From: Ancistrus triradiatus
Taxonomy: Eukaryota; Chordata; Actinopteri; Siluriformes; Loricariidae
Length of the DNA stretch: 64,000 nt
Assembly: GCA_025084515.1 (NCBI GenBank)
Contig: JAJAGP010000549.1
Coordinates: 1 to 64,000, forward strand
Direction: 5' to 3'
Below are positions 11,035 to 21,430 of the stretch, piece by piece (the stretch's first letter is position 1; the number at the start of each line of letters is the position of its first letter). The translations under genes and the position numbers were made by a program. A model generated the notes under the pieces. The model did not search any database. It was not told the DNA's origin and worked only from the letters and a program-made list of their open reading frames with translations.

Positions 11035-11800
11035 GATCTTGCCCCAGATGCAGAAAAACATGGAATATGGTTATTTTGATAGAATGCAGTGTTTTTATTT
11101 CTCCATATGTGATGCTTGTCATTTAAACCCAAAAGCTCTAGTTTGGTCTCATCAGTCAATAAAACATTTCCCCATTAGCCTTCTGGATTTTACATGTGCC
11201 TCATGGTGATCAGAAATGTTGTTTTTTTCATGAACATTAAAACTAGCCTATTAGTTGCTTAGAAGTTACCCTGGGTTCCTTTGCAGGCTCGCATACTATT
11301 ACATGCCTTACTTTTGGATCTGTGTTGGTCAGTCCAGAAGCGGAAGTCTTGAAATTCCTCCATTTGTACACAAACTGTTTGGTGGGACCTAAGCCCTTTA
11401 CTCTTTAGAGATGTAACCTTTCCAGGCTGATAAGCATCAAGAATTCTTTTTCTGAGGTTCTCAGAAAGGTCTTTTGTTCATGCCACAATACACTTCCATA
11501 AACATGTGTTGTGACGATTAGACTCTGATAGAACCCTGTTCTTTCTCATGCCTCATGTCCTCCCATTGAGTGAAAACATCTGACACCAATTTCACCTTCA
11601 AAATAACTGCTAACTAGAGGGTCACATACTTTTGCTACTCACAGATACCTAATATTAGAGCGTATTCCTCAGTAAATAAATGTAAAAAGCATGATATTTT
11701 TGCAGTGTTTGTAAAATTGATCTACTTTTGGACTTGTGTGAATATCTCATTGTGTTTAGGTCATATTTAGGCAGAAATATAAACAATTCTAAATCACAAA
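11035..11800 (-). mobile_element. Tc1-like family A element, 5' half, antisense
   Basis: Reading the minus strand from about 11800, the 5' region appears first, with the worn motif for sparsely changed TAAATATGACCTAAACACAA. The transposase start region follows (minus-strand of GTCTTTTGTTCATGCC near 11477), then the helix-turn-helix region, and finally the DETK motif as (M)TDETKLELLGLN near 11150. It is cut at about 11035 before the second catalytic Asp. It is older than the other A copies, judging by its many substitutions. Confidence 0.85.
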
Positions 11801-12175
11801 CTTTAAAACACATACATAAATGATATAGTTTGGGATATAGTCTAATAAATGTTAGCCTGTTACCTAGTCTGCTAACTGATAATCTGCCCTGCATTCATTA
11901 TGAGTGGGATTTAGGCATTGGACTCTTGATTCACACCATAATATTATTTGCAATGTATTCATTTCCACTTAGATATCTAAAATATAGCATTATAGTATAA
12001 CAAAATACAGTATTGGAACATACAGCAGTAAAGCTAACATTAAACAGCTATCCCTCCTTTAACCAGGATTAGTCACAGGTAGACACGAGAGAATTTGATT
12101 CAGATATTGTAAACAAAACCTTACATGGAGAATTCACTGCGATTATTGATTTAGCTGATATACTACAGTCCCTGA
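11801..12175. other. No feature supported
   Basis: AT-rich sequence without a recognisable gene or repeat boundary. Confidence 0.5.
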
Positions 12176-12790
12176 ATCTTGGTCTTAGCTTTTTTTCTCA
12201 CGACCATGCCCAAATAGCTCCACTGGCACTTAGTTTGTCCAGAGAACATTTATGAACATTTGTGTTGCTGTTAGTGAACAGTGGTATCAGCCCTACTACT
12301 CTTGCCATGGATCATTTCTCCCCCAGTGTCTGACACTAACTTCAGTCAAAGAAAAAGAGACCTGAAGATCTTTATATGTTCCTCTAAGACTCTTTGTGTC
12401 TTCCTGGGTAATCTTACACCTTGATCTGGAGACGGAAGGATTTTGACAATATTTTTTTCATTTTGGAACGGTGGAGCCACAAAGCTGAAGATAGGCTTTG
12501 TAACCTTTTCCAGGCTGATAGGTTTTTTTTGTGGGGGTTCTCAAAAATGTATTTTCTTTGTAGTGTGATGTGCCTGACTACATAATCTGTTTGTTGTCAA
12601 GTTCACTCTATTTGTATGAGCTAAAGCTATATTTATAGTCCAAATCTGGACCGTCTATTATCCAAAGCACTCAAACAGCTAATCATAATTAATCCCTTAA
12701 TTTGGCTGAAATATCTTTAGGGACAAACATGTTTTATCTGATACTTGCATATTTCACTCCTTGTGAGAAAATAAAGCATCAAACTTTTGT
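12176..12790 (-). mobile_element. Old Tc1-like element remnant
   Basis: On the minus strand, CCTATCAGCCTGGAAAAGG, GTTACAAAGCC and GTGGCTCCACC mirror the DNA-binding segment of Tc1-like transposases (GKGYKA...LG-L). GGTGTAAGATTACCC and AAAGATCTTCAGG follow. The remainder is heavily diverged, so its family cannot be named. No frame survives. Confidence 0.55.
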
Positions 12791-13949
12791 GTTGTATTTC
12801 TGGCCACACTTTCTCAGTCCTTTTGTAGACCTTTTCATGGCACCATCTCAGACTTATACCTAAGCATACGATTTTAATTTATGAGGGGTTTAAAGAAACT
12901 TCAAATATAGAGTGCTGGACATATTGATTAATATTAGTCAGTATTTTAAAATGTATTTTAAAATAACAGGAAGGGCATTTTGTCAAATGTAATGCTACAT
13001 AAAAGTATATTATGATTTAACTATTGTTCTCAACTAAGAATGAAAAGTACCTGCATCAGAAAAAGTAGCTGGTCAAGTCACGGGTGCTCTGGAACCTATC
13101 CTGGAGAAGGCGGCACAGGGGTAAACAGGGTTGGTGGGGGTTGTTGTTGCAGTGCCAGGTGATGACCCCCAAACGGGATCCTTTCCTCCCTCAGACACAG
13201 TAAACCTTATCTGCATATGACACCTGGCTCAAATGGAAGGCCATGACTCAGGTCACCGCGGTGGTGTGCTAGCATCATAGACCTGTGCGCCATCTTAGTG
13301 CCAGTATTGTGGAATGTGGAATAAAAATTATATGCAACCATTTTTGTAACAATAACAGTTAATCATTTCTGTAATAATAATGTAAAAATAAAGTTAATTA
13401 CTGTACATCATAGTTATGGGATATGCACTAAACTTGTTTCTAGGTTAAACCATTAACCATAAATCATTAATTCCTGAGAAACTGTGACGGACTGACATCT
13501 TTCCAGGGCATGTTTATGCCTGCACGCTGTGCGCTCTGGGTAGGTTATTTCCCTAAGAGATTGAATAAAGATTGAGCTATCACACATGATGCTATCATCA
13601 TGATGCAATCTGCAAATCTCCTTAGTGTATCCTTGTTTTAATATAAACAGTGTGCTCCATGGTGAAAAATGAATCCATAATTCAGGTCTTTAATAGCCTA
13701 GGTTACCAAAAGTTAATATAAACGCCATGTGTCACAGGTAAAAGCGAAAGATAGTGAAATGATAAGCAGAATGAGAGGATGGTTAAAGGGCTTTAGCAGA
13801 TGGTCCTCGCAGTTCGGAGAGCAGTGCTTGTCAGAGTGTTTTGTATAGGTTGGAAGTTAACATCACTTTAACACAGCCGTCCCAGGACCAGCTGTATCCC
13901 GACCATGTATAGTGCGATTTGGAATCTAGCACCGCCCCTGCCCTAAATG
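12791..13949. other. Upstream flank of plekha5, no feature supported
   Basis: Short degraded repeat-like patches occur near 13080-13320 and 13485-13550 (GACGGACTGACATCTTTCCA). I cannot assign them to a family. No coding exon is visible. Confidence 0.45.
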
Positions 13950-14129
13950 TACTCCTAATTTATTTTAATACGGGGAAAACGATGGCTCGTTTGTAACGCG
14001 TTAATTTGCGCTGCATGCGCGCGCCCTCCAGAGGCCTGACTGCTCGCAGCCGTGTCGCCGAGGTCCACGTGCACGCGCGAGCGCGGCGGACGCGCGCAGC
14101 TATCGCACTGCTTCAGCTCAGTGTTAGAC
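13950..14129 (+). promoter_or_regulatory. plekha5: CpG-rich promoter and 5' UTR of plekha5
   Basis: Base composition changes sharply from AT-rich flank to GC/CpG-rich DNA just before the start codon. Visible elements include ACGCGT at 13996-14001, GCATGCGC at 14013-14020 (near the NRF1 core), a palindromic E-box CACGTG at 14066-14071 and dense GCGCG runs from 14074. No TATA box is evident. This is typical of a housekeeping CpG-island promoter. The transcription start is not visible and the left boundary is approximate. Confidence 0.7.
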
Positions 14130-14221
14130 ATGGCGGCGGATCTAAACCCCGACTGGCTATCTAGTTTACCTTCTTGTTGGAGTTACGGGGTGATTCGGGA
14201 CGGACGAGTGTTCTTTATCAA
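14130..14221 (+). CDS. plekha5: plekha5 coding exon 1 (first WW domain, first half)
   Basis: The start codon at 14130 has a good context (GACATGG, purine at -3 and G at +4). Thirty codons plus two bases precede a GTAAAT donor at 14222. The residues begin MAADLNPDWL and include LPSCWSYGV at 13-21 and the RVFF strand at 26-29, the opening of a WW domain. PLEKHA5 is a cytoplasmic and junction-associated scaffold with two N-terminal WW domains, a PH domain that binds phosphoinositides and C-terminal coiled coils; only the WW part lies here. The MAADLN start and the RVFFINEEAKSTTW run separate it from paralogue PLEKHA7, as I recall those sequences. The intron that follows is only 109 bp. Confidence 0.93.
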
Positions 14222-14330
14222 GTAAATATACCGGGAATGTACCATTTCAGCTTGGGAGCACGGTTGGCGCGGTGGCGGTCGGGTCTTTCTTGTTAAATTG
14301 TCTAAATGTTTTTTTTCTCCAACCCAACAG

Positions 14331-14407
14331 TGAAGAAGCAAAGAGTACGACTTGGCTTCATCCCGTCATTGGAGAAGCGATCGTTACGGGACACAGGAAA
14401 ACCCCAG
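14331..14407 (+). CDS. plekha5: plekha5 coding exon 2 (end of first WW domain)
   Basis: The acceptor is strong: a T-rich tract, then CCAACCCAACAG ending at 14330. The first base completes the AAT (Asn31) codon split across intron 1. The exon then gives EEAKSTTWLHPVIGEAIV and TGHRKTP, and ends with one base before a GTAATT donor at 14408. Trp39 and Pro42 are the second signature Trp and the Pro of WW domain 1, so this domain looks complete and able to bind proline-rich ligands. The 77-nt length fits the neighbouring phases exactly. The intron behind it is 603 bp (14408-15010) and holds no other feature that I can support. Confidence 0.93.
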
Positions 14408-15010
14408 GTAATTCGTGTTCCTTGTTTTTGCATCCCAGCTAGAAACACTCATGACGGAATATTGCAGCAGCCGCCGCAGCTGTGCCAGTTCGGCTGAATT
14501 GCGTCGAAATAACAGGTACGGTGGTCCAAAGTACTCTCCTGGCACAGCCATTCCTGTCACCAGTGCCACACACGGTCAGGGTTTCGCAGCAGACCGTCGA
14601 AGGGGCTGCTGTCATGCAATCCTTCCCCTTGTCTTCCATTGACAGCTGACTGCAAAAGTGACTCTTCAATGGCCTGTGCATCGTGAAAGCGATCAGGTTC
14701 TTCAATTAGCAGAGCTGATATGCAAAGCCCTCACGTCCCATTAACAAGCGCTCGCCTATCCCGCGTGTGCACACTCTGTACTCGCCCTGATTAAGCGGGC
14801 ACCATTGTTTCAGTCTCATGTTGGATCCGTGCATGGATCGTCGAGATTGAGTCGAACGGACAGGAATGCCGTTTGCAACGCGATACGTGCCACCGTTTAG
14901 ATCTAGCTGTTGCTCGGCTTCTCCAGCTCCTAGCATGTAAGGCTATGCACCAAGACTGGAACGGACTCAGACGGAACGGCTAATTCTCTGCTTTCCTCCC
15001 CCACTTTTAG

Positions 15011-15068
15011 ATTTACCAACTGGATGGGAAGAAGGATATACGTTCGAGGGGGCGCGCTGCTTCATTAA
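15011..15068 (+). CDS. plekha5: plekha5 coding exon 3 (start of second WW domain)
   Basis: The acceptor CCCCCACTTTTAG ends at 15010, and the first two bases complete an Asp codon (Asp57). The exon encodes LPTGWEEGYTFEGARCFI and ends with AA before a GTGAGT donor at 15069, leaving an Asn codon to be completed by the next exon. LPTGWEE at 58-64 is the first Trp region of WW domain 2. The second half, with its Pro signature, must lie on exon 4, which I could not find before 64000. Human PLEKHA5 has, as I recall it, two tyrosines where Cys73-Phe74 stand here, so the Cys is unusual. The exon is 58 nt. Confidence 0.92.
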
Positions 15069-15096
15069 GTGAGTTGCAAATCTGGCTCTTCGCCTG

Positions 15097-15116
15097 ATTT
15101 ATTTATTTATTTATTT
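15097..15116. repeat. (ATTT)5 microsatellite
   Basis: Five tandem ATTT units lie about 30 bp inside plekha5 intron 3. Confidence 0.95.
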
Positions 15117-15644
15117 AGCGTTTTCTTTGAGATGTTTCATTGCCGTCCCTCCACACACACCCACCCACACCGAGCTGTGTCCGTTCAGTCACCCGTCCAT
15201 CCTGCTGCTAGTCCCAGTGGAAGCACTCCGGATAACTTGCTTTTCCTCTGCTGATTCCAAGCGAAGTCATTACAGTTCCGGGTGAGTCAGTCAGATCAGG
15301 GTTTGGCTGAACAGGCTCTACTTGTTGGCACTCCGCTCCCTCGGGACCTCAGCGTTATTAGCGCAGCTCCAGTTCTGCACGACTGCCCGCGGTTCCTTCT
15401 GCAAGTTACTAATGCTTTTATTGGGAGCACCCCGACACACTGTTGCACCCAGCAGTCCGGCTTCAGCTATGTTTAGCCCGTTTAGAGCTGCACAAGTCAC
15501 TGTTTGGATTACGATCACAATTAGCTTCCTCGGTTAAGCTTTTTTGTTGTTTGTTAATGTACTTCATGTTCAATCCATGCTCTTCCTGGTCATTGTGAAC
15601 ACAGTGGCAGGAGAGGATTCCTGCATAGCCAGCTATCACTGCGT

Positions 15645-15800
15645 CTTAAGGCATTTGCATTTACATTTACAGCATTTAGCAGACACCCTTATCCAGAGCG
15701 ACTTACAATTGGTACAGTCTTACAGTCTTGTGGGTTAAGGGTCTTGGTCAAGGACCCAACAGTGGCAGCTTGGCAGAGGTGGGATTTGAACCCTGGTCCA
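15645..15800 (-). repeat. tRNA-derived SINE (antisense), head deleted
   Basis: CATTTGCATTTACATTTACA, GCATTTAGCAGACACCCTTA and TCCAGAGCGACTTACAATTG lead to GACCCAACAGTGGCAGC and GGTGGGATTTGAACCCTGG. The A-box half present in the 9031 copy is missing here: the sequence jumps from CCCTGG to TCCACAGTCCAGACGTC. It is a minus-strand copy lying in intron 3. Confidence 0.92.
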
Positions 15801-15985
15801 CAGTCCAGACGTCTTGACAGGCTTAGATAAGATGTCTTGAGACAGTTTGTAATATGAAGGCCAACTGAATGAAGACGTCTCTCTGTCTTGAGACATGAAA
15901 GTAATAATTGTGTGTCTTGAAGACATGGCATGACTTCAAGACATGACATCGTCGTGAGACAGAGATCTTATGACTTAAGATGGTA
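15801..15985 (-). repeat. AAGACGTCTT-rich extension of the SINE, longer copy
   Basis: The first part, to about 15878, is nearly the same as 9203-9290. It continues with CTCTGTCTTGAGACATGAAA, GTGTCTTGAAGACATGGC, GACTTCAAGACATGACATC and CTTATGACTTAAGATGG. At least five GTCTTGA/TCAAGAC or AAGACAT-type words occur in both orientations, so the strand could fold on itself. I know no named family that matches. Confidence 0.7.
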
Positions 15986-16749
15986 CAGTTTAGAGCAAAT
16001 AGTGCTGCTCAAGAGGATGTTCTGGCTTTTTCAAAACAATTTTAAGGTAGTCTAATAAGTGCTACGTTCGTGAAACCTTTCAGAAGTATTAGTTTGAGTA
16101 AGTAGTATCATCGATTTTAACTCCGAACAAAAAAGGTTATGACACGAATTTGGTTTAAACATAATTTTAATGAGGAAAAGGAGTAACTATAACTTTAGAA
16201 TTAGATTTTATATATCGGTAACATCAGCGTTTTGAGAATTGCAAAGACTGTAACTTGTGTAAGGCAGGAGGCTGTTGAATTCACAATAAGGTATTAAGTC
16301 TAAGTGCACTGATCTTCATCTCGGTCAGGTCACCAACACGTATTGAGTTGAGAGACTCGTATCAGTGAATGAGCTGCCACTGAAGCTACTCAAATATTTA
16401 GGCAGAATTTTAGTCGGAGTTCCTTCCCTCCCCTCCCTCCAGCTGCAGGTTAGGATTCCCTCCATCACATGCTGGATGGGCTTCCTATTCTCAGACTCCT
16501 ACCCGTAGAGGGCTGCAGTGTTGCTGGGATCTGAACTTATGCCCTCTGGACACACAGGCTCTTAGAAGGTTGTGCTGCTCTAGAGATGTTCTGAAACGTA
16601 TTTAATATTATTTTCATTTTCATAAAATATAAAATTATGTTCTTTTAGCAGTAATTGCAGATAAATACATTTTAAAAAATACTGACCACCAAAAGTAATA
16701 ATATTATTAATAATAATAAAATAGTAACTGGACACTGAAAATCAAACTA
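15986..16749. other. No feature supported
   Basis: An imprecise repeat-like patch lies at 16430-16575 (CATGCTGGATGGGCTTCC, GGGATCTGAACTTATGCC). An AT-rich run with ATT units lies near 16697-16722. Confidence 0.45.
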
Positions 16750-17261
16750 CGGTGGTGCTTGAAAGTTTGTGAACCCTTTAGAATTTCTATATTTCTGCCT
16801 AAATATGACCTAAAACATCATCAGATTTTCACACAAGTCCTAAAAGTAGATAAAGAGAACCCAGTTACACAAATGAGACAAAAATATTGTACTTGGTTAT
16901 TTATTTATTGAGGAAAATGATCCAATATTACATATTAGTGAGTGGCAAAAGTATGTGAACCTCTAGGATTAGCAGTTAATCTGAAGGTGAAATTAGAGTC
17001 AGGTGTTTTCAGTCAATGGGATGACAATCAGGTGTGAGTGGGCACCCTGTTTTATTTAAAGAACAGGGATCTATCAAAGTCTGCTCTTCACAACACATGT
17101 TTGTGGAAGTGTATCATGGTACGGACAAAGGAGATTTCTGAGGACCTCAGAAAGAGAGTTGTTGATGCTCATCAGGCTGGAAAAGGTTACAAACCATCTC
17201 TAAAGAGTTTGGACTCCACCAATCCACAGTCAGACAGATTGTGTACAAATGGAGGAAGTTC
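16750..17261 (+). mobile_element. Tc1-like family A element, 5' end only
   Basis: It has a well-kept left inverted repeat (GGTGGTGCTTGAAAGTTTGT), the outer and inner repeat blocks (AAGTCCTAAAAGTAGATAAA, TGGCAAAAGTATGTGAACC) and the start of the transposase with its ATG at 17116. The frame reads MVRTKEISEDLRKRVVDAHQ, then loses one base near 17193 and shifts. The element is cut at about 17261, right after the first helix-turn-helix region. Confidence 0.92.
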
Positions 17262-17368
17262 AATGATATTAGACAAACTGTCATAATGTCTACTTTGTAA
17301 TAAGATCCAGCGAGAACTCCTTTTATTTAATAAATAAACTATGTGAGAAAAGTAAGTTTTATTATATA

Positions 17369-18224
17369 CGGTGCAATGCATTCAGGTTAAAGCCTTCAGA
17401 CTCTTTCACTTTTTCCACATTTTATGTTGCGGTTTTGTGCCCAAATCATTGTGCCCCCATCATTTTCCCCCCACCATTTTGAAATCAATACCCCATAATA
17501 ACAAAGTGACAACAAAATGTATTGAAAAGGAAAAACTGAAATTATATAAACAATTTTTGGGTATGCAGTCTCCTTGGGTTTGATGCCATAAGGCTGCACA
17601 CCTGGATTTAGGGATTTTCTGCCATTCTTGTCTGCAGATCCTCTCAAGCTCTGTCAGGTTGGCACATTTTCAGGTTTCTCCAGAGATGTTCCACTGGGTT
17701 CAATTCAGGGCTCTGGCTGGGCCACTCCAGGACATTCATAGAGTTGTCCTAACTTACTTTTGTGTTGTTTTGGCACTGTGCTTATGGTCGTTGTCTTGTT
17801 GGAAGGTGAACCTTTGTAACAGTCTGAGGTCCTGAGCGCTCTGGATCAGGTTTTCAGTTAGAATACCTCTGTATTTTGCTCCATTCAGGTTTTCCTCAAC
17901 CCTGACCTGTCTTCCTGTTCTAGTTGCTGAAAAACTCCACCACAGCATGATGCTGCCACCACTATGCTTTACTGTAGGGATGGTACTGGGCAGGTGATGA
18001 GCAGTACCTGGTTCCTCCAGACAACGCACTTAGAACTGAGGCCTAAAAGGTCAATCTTTTTTCCGTCAGACCAGAGAATCTTGTTTCTCATGGCCTGAGA
18101 GTTCTTTAGGACCTTCTTTTTCTTTCATGTGTCTGAGGAGAGGCTTCTGTTTGGCCAGTCTGCCATTAAGCCCAGATTGGTGGAGTGCTGCAGTGATGAT
18201 TGACCTTCTGGAAGTTTCTCTACT
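17369..18224 (-). mobile_element. Tc1-like family D element, 3' half, antisense
   Basis: The left edge shows the inverted repeat core GCAATGCATTCAGG, TTCAGACTCTTTCACTTTTT. The minus strand then encodes the C-terminal transposase half, including KHSGGSIMLWW and FTFQQDNDHKHSAKTTQK (second catalytic Asp) within 17754-18029. WPSQSPELNPVE-type sequence appears in pieces near 17700. The N-terminal half is absent beyond about 18224. This family is distinct from A, B and C in its terminal repeat. Confidence 0.9.
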
Positions 18225-18429
18225 CATGCTGCACGTATAAGAAGCTTGTTACAGAGGCAGCTAACGTGGTGCTCCGTACTCGGGCATGGTTTGCAATCAC
18301 CACCCGAATTTACTCATTTTATCCAGTCAGCAAAGTCCAGTACCCATACCCTGTTCTTCTGCAGTCATCCCTTCGTAATGTTTGCAGCATGTGGTTTTGC
18401 ATTGTCTTACTGTATTGAAAAATATCAAC

Positions 18430-19075
18430 TTGAAGGCCGCGTATGTTGGTCTAAAATGGCAATGCACTATGTAATATTGCCATCACAGAAGTTCAAAAGT
18501 GCTTTGCAAAGGGCACTGACACAACCCCATACCATGACTGTTTTTTGGACTTGTTGCTGATAACAGTCTGGATGATCTTTTTCGTATTTGGTCCGGAGGA
18601 CACGGTGTCCATTTCTTCTAAAAGTGATCTGGAATACTGATTAGTCTGACAGTACTTGTTTCCACTGTGTGTTCGTCCACCCCTGATGCTTCCAAGTCCA
18701 GCGAACTTAACCTAGCTTCTGGTTGTGGTTAACATGAAGCTTCTTTTCTGCACAGTAACATTTTAAGTGGCATGTGTGAGTGTATTGTAGTGCTTGAGAA
18801 AGGTTAGTAATCCCTGACCCATGTGGTTCTGTCAGCTATATACAATTTTTGACAAAGTGCTTGTTGAGTAATTGGAGATCACGGGTGTTCAGTTCAGGCT
18901 TGTGCCCTTACCCTTTATGCACTGAAATCATCCAGATTACTTGAATTGTTTAGTGATATTATGCACTGTGGAGAGAGAAATATGTAAATCCCTTCCGATC
19001 TTTCTTCGAGGAACAGTTTGGTTAAACGTTTCAATAATTTTATAATGCATGTGACAAACTGCCCACCTTGACTAT
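18430..19075. repeat. Probable interspersed repeat, family not named
   Basis: The block GATCACGGGTGTTCAGTTCA, TTATGCACTGAAATCATCC, TTTAGTGATATTATGCACTG resembles a widespread fish repeat that I have seen before but cannot name with certainty. It flanks family D and the SINE at 19085. No intact frame is present. Confidence 0.4.
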
Positions 19076-19084
19076 TTCAAATGC

Positions 19085-19250
19085 GGCACATTGGAGCAGT
19101 GGTTAGCGTGGTCACCTCACAGCTCCAGCGTCTCCGGTTTGAGCCTGATCCTGGACTTCACCTGTGTGGAGTTTGCATGTCCTTCCCATGGGTTTAATCC
19201 AGGTGCTCCTGAACATGAATTAGGTTAATTGATTATGCTACATTGGTCTG
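19085..19250 (+). repeat. SINE-like repeat (second tRNA-type family)
   Basis: GGAGCAGTGGTTAGCGTGG (A-box-like) and CTCCGGTTTGAGCCTG (B-box-like) precede TGTGGAGTTTGCATGTCC and TTAGGTTAATTGATTATGC. The order matches the better copy at 25905-26185. Confidence 0.75.
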
Positions 19251-19999
19251 AGTATGTATAACTAAGTTCTTTATCTAAGCGACGTTAAACAAACAGATCT
19301 TATTTCAAATGCTGGACAGCACTGCTACATAAATACTATGCGTAATGATATGCGATTAGTTTGGTCAGTTAATTAGACTTTCCCCAGTCAGCTCACTACC
19401 AGTTCTGTCACAATCTTCAGTGGGGCACAGGGAATTGGATCTTAAGCCCAGGATGACCAATGACCCTGGCAGATTGGGCATGGAATGGAAGACCCTATCT
19501 TTTATGCATTAGTTTATTACATTGTGTTTATGGCTGTAGACTTCATTACATGTGAGAGTGAATCATGGTCATAAGTGACATTTTCTGCAGACGCATTCCA
19601 GTACATCAATAACACAACTGCTCCATTGATTACAGGGAGATTGGCTGCCCGCCCTAGAGCAGCCGATAGATGCCTTCTAACATCTGTATTAATTGGTGTG
19701 TGGATTAAATGTGATGAGAATATTTACACGATCCTTGTGTCACTGCCCTGTTTGTTCAGTGCAAATTCATTTGATGGCTAGAACAATTTGACTGTTCTCC
19801 AAATGTATATTGTATTGCCCTTGCAGTTTTTTAATGCAATTACTTTTTAATCGGCCTCAGTGTCTACAAACTGTTAGTTAAAAAAAAGCAAATGTTTTTA
19901 TTCTATCAACTTTTTTTCCACAATATGCTACACAGAACAGCTGCTGTCCTATACACAGTTGGTTTTTTTATATCTGGTTACGCAGGGACTCGAGTACTA
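19251..19999. other. No feature supported
   Basis: Sequence is AT-rich with T/A runs near 19880-19975. I see no exon or element boundary. Confidence 0.5.
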
Positions 20000-20182
20000 T
20001 AACTGATCGGAGCATGGATTCCCCATTTGAGCCTGGTTCATCTCAAAGGTTCATTCTTATGCATCTCAGGGAGTTCTTCCTTGCCGCCGTCACCTCCGGT
20101 TAGTTCATTTGGGATCCAGACTGTGCTTATTGTAGAGCTGCCCTGTGACAATATTGTAACAAAGTGCTGTATAAGTAAGTTC
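20000..20182 (+). repeat. Degraded LINE-type 3' tail
   Basis: GAGCCTGGTTCATCTCAAAG, CATCTCAGGGAGTTCTTCC, TTGCCGCCGTCACC and CAAAGTGCTGTATAAG follow the order of the GTTTCTTCC / GGGAGTTTTTCCTTGCCAC / TATAC-type tails seen at 35640-35700. It is plus-strand and old. Confidence 0.6.
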
Positions 20183-21430
20183 CACTAATTTTAGATCATG
20201 GATTGATGCTGGAAGCCCCCAGGGGCGTCATCAGACCTACTTTACTGGGGCATGTGTCGCAGTAAAATATTGCTGGAAGGAAAATCGAGAGTGAAAAGTC
20301 AATTTTATCCTGGATTGCCGAGCAGGCCGACAGGACACTCCACTACAGGCACTACGTTTCCCATAATGCCCTAGCGTCTTTAGAAATAATGCTTTCAGTC
20401 GAAGCCAGATTCTTTCAGTTGTTCTCATGGATTAATAGACAGTCAGCCACACTGCAGACAGGCCATTGACAGCTCATGGCTATATGCTTTAGCTAGCCAC
20501 TTATAACCGTGTAAATTACCCACAGTACATTTGAGACCTCTACAGAGGCATTCATTAAACAGGGCAGAGTAATGCCCACTGTAGTGTTAAATCACTTGAC
20601 CTGTTTGGTGTTTAACAGGCTTATTTATGCACAGTTGTGCCCCTATGACTAATTGGCGTGGACACCGGTACAGCTGTGCCCTTCTACATTCTGTGTGTGC
20701 CCCGGTACAGCAAATAGTCAAGCGTCGGCCCGGTTGCACCCACCTGATACTGTACCGTACCGTTATCAGTGTTTTCCGGGACTAACCTCAAACGCTGTGC
20801 AGCTATTGGATGGTTTTGACTTTATCTGCTCCACTGAGATACGTAATGCTTTGATTCCACGAGACACTTATTGTGGCTGTGAACAGTGACACTAACTAAT
20901 GAAGCAAGCTGCTACCCTGCCTGTGACACATTCTCATTCCATCCTTGCCAGTGTTGGCTTTGTTACATCAGTATTGTCTGCGATTCATGTGATTGTATTA
21001 GTATTGTATCAAAAAACTCAAACACGTGAGATCAGATTTCAGCTGTCTGAAACGATGACATGCATGCTTTTCAGCAATTTCCGGCTAGGTTTGTGATCCA
21101 GATGTGTTTAGTGGTTGGTTTAACGTCCTTTGTGTGTTTAAATCAATAAGTGATATATTAGTATCAGTCTGAGTTTCACTCTGCTCCTCCCTCACTTGTG
21201 TTCTTGTACTCATCTGGAATGATTGTTTACTGCTGTGACTGGGAGACGGCCGTGGGAGATGAAAGAGGCTGGCCCTGTCTGCAGAGTCTGTGGACCATTG
21301 TCTCCTTTATACACAGAGGTTTTGCTTTAGAATCTGGAACAATATCAGTATAGTTTAGCAGTAATATTCAGGGTTTGTTCAAACTCTGTGTCATCAGGGT
21401 GCATCCGTGCGTATGTGGCCTAATAATGTA
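20183..21430. other. No feature supported
   Basis: A repeat-like patch at 20210-20380 (GGGGCGTCATCAGACC) cannot be classified. Frames near 20653 and 20899 have no recognised motif. Confidence 0.45.

Noticed and set aside
12181..12420. Coding exon in the flank upstream of plekha5
   Set aside because: The sequence fits a decayed Tc1-like transposase on the minus strand better than any host exon.
14306..14642. Alternative frames overlapping plekha5 exon 2 and intron 2
   Set aside because: The exon 2 frame fits the donor, acceptor and known protein exactly; the others ignore the splice sites.
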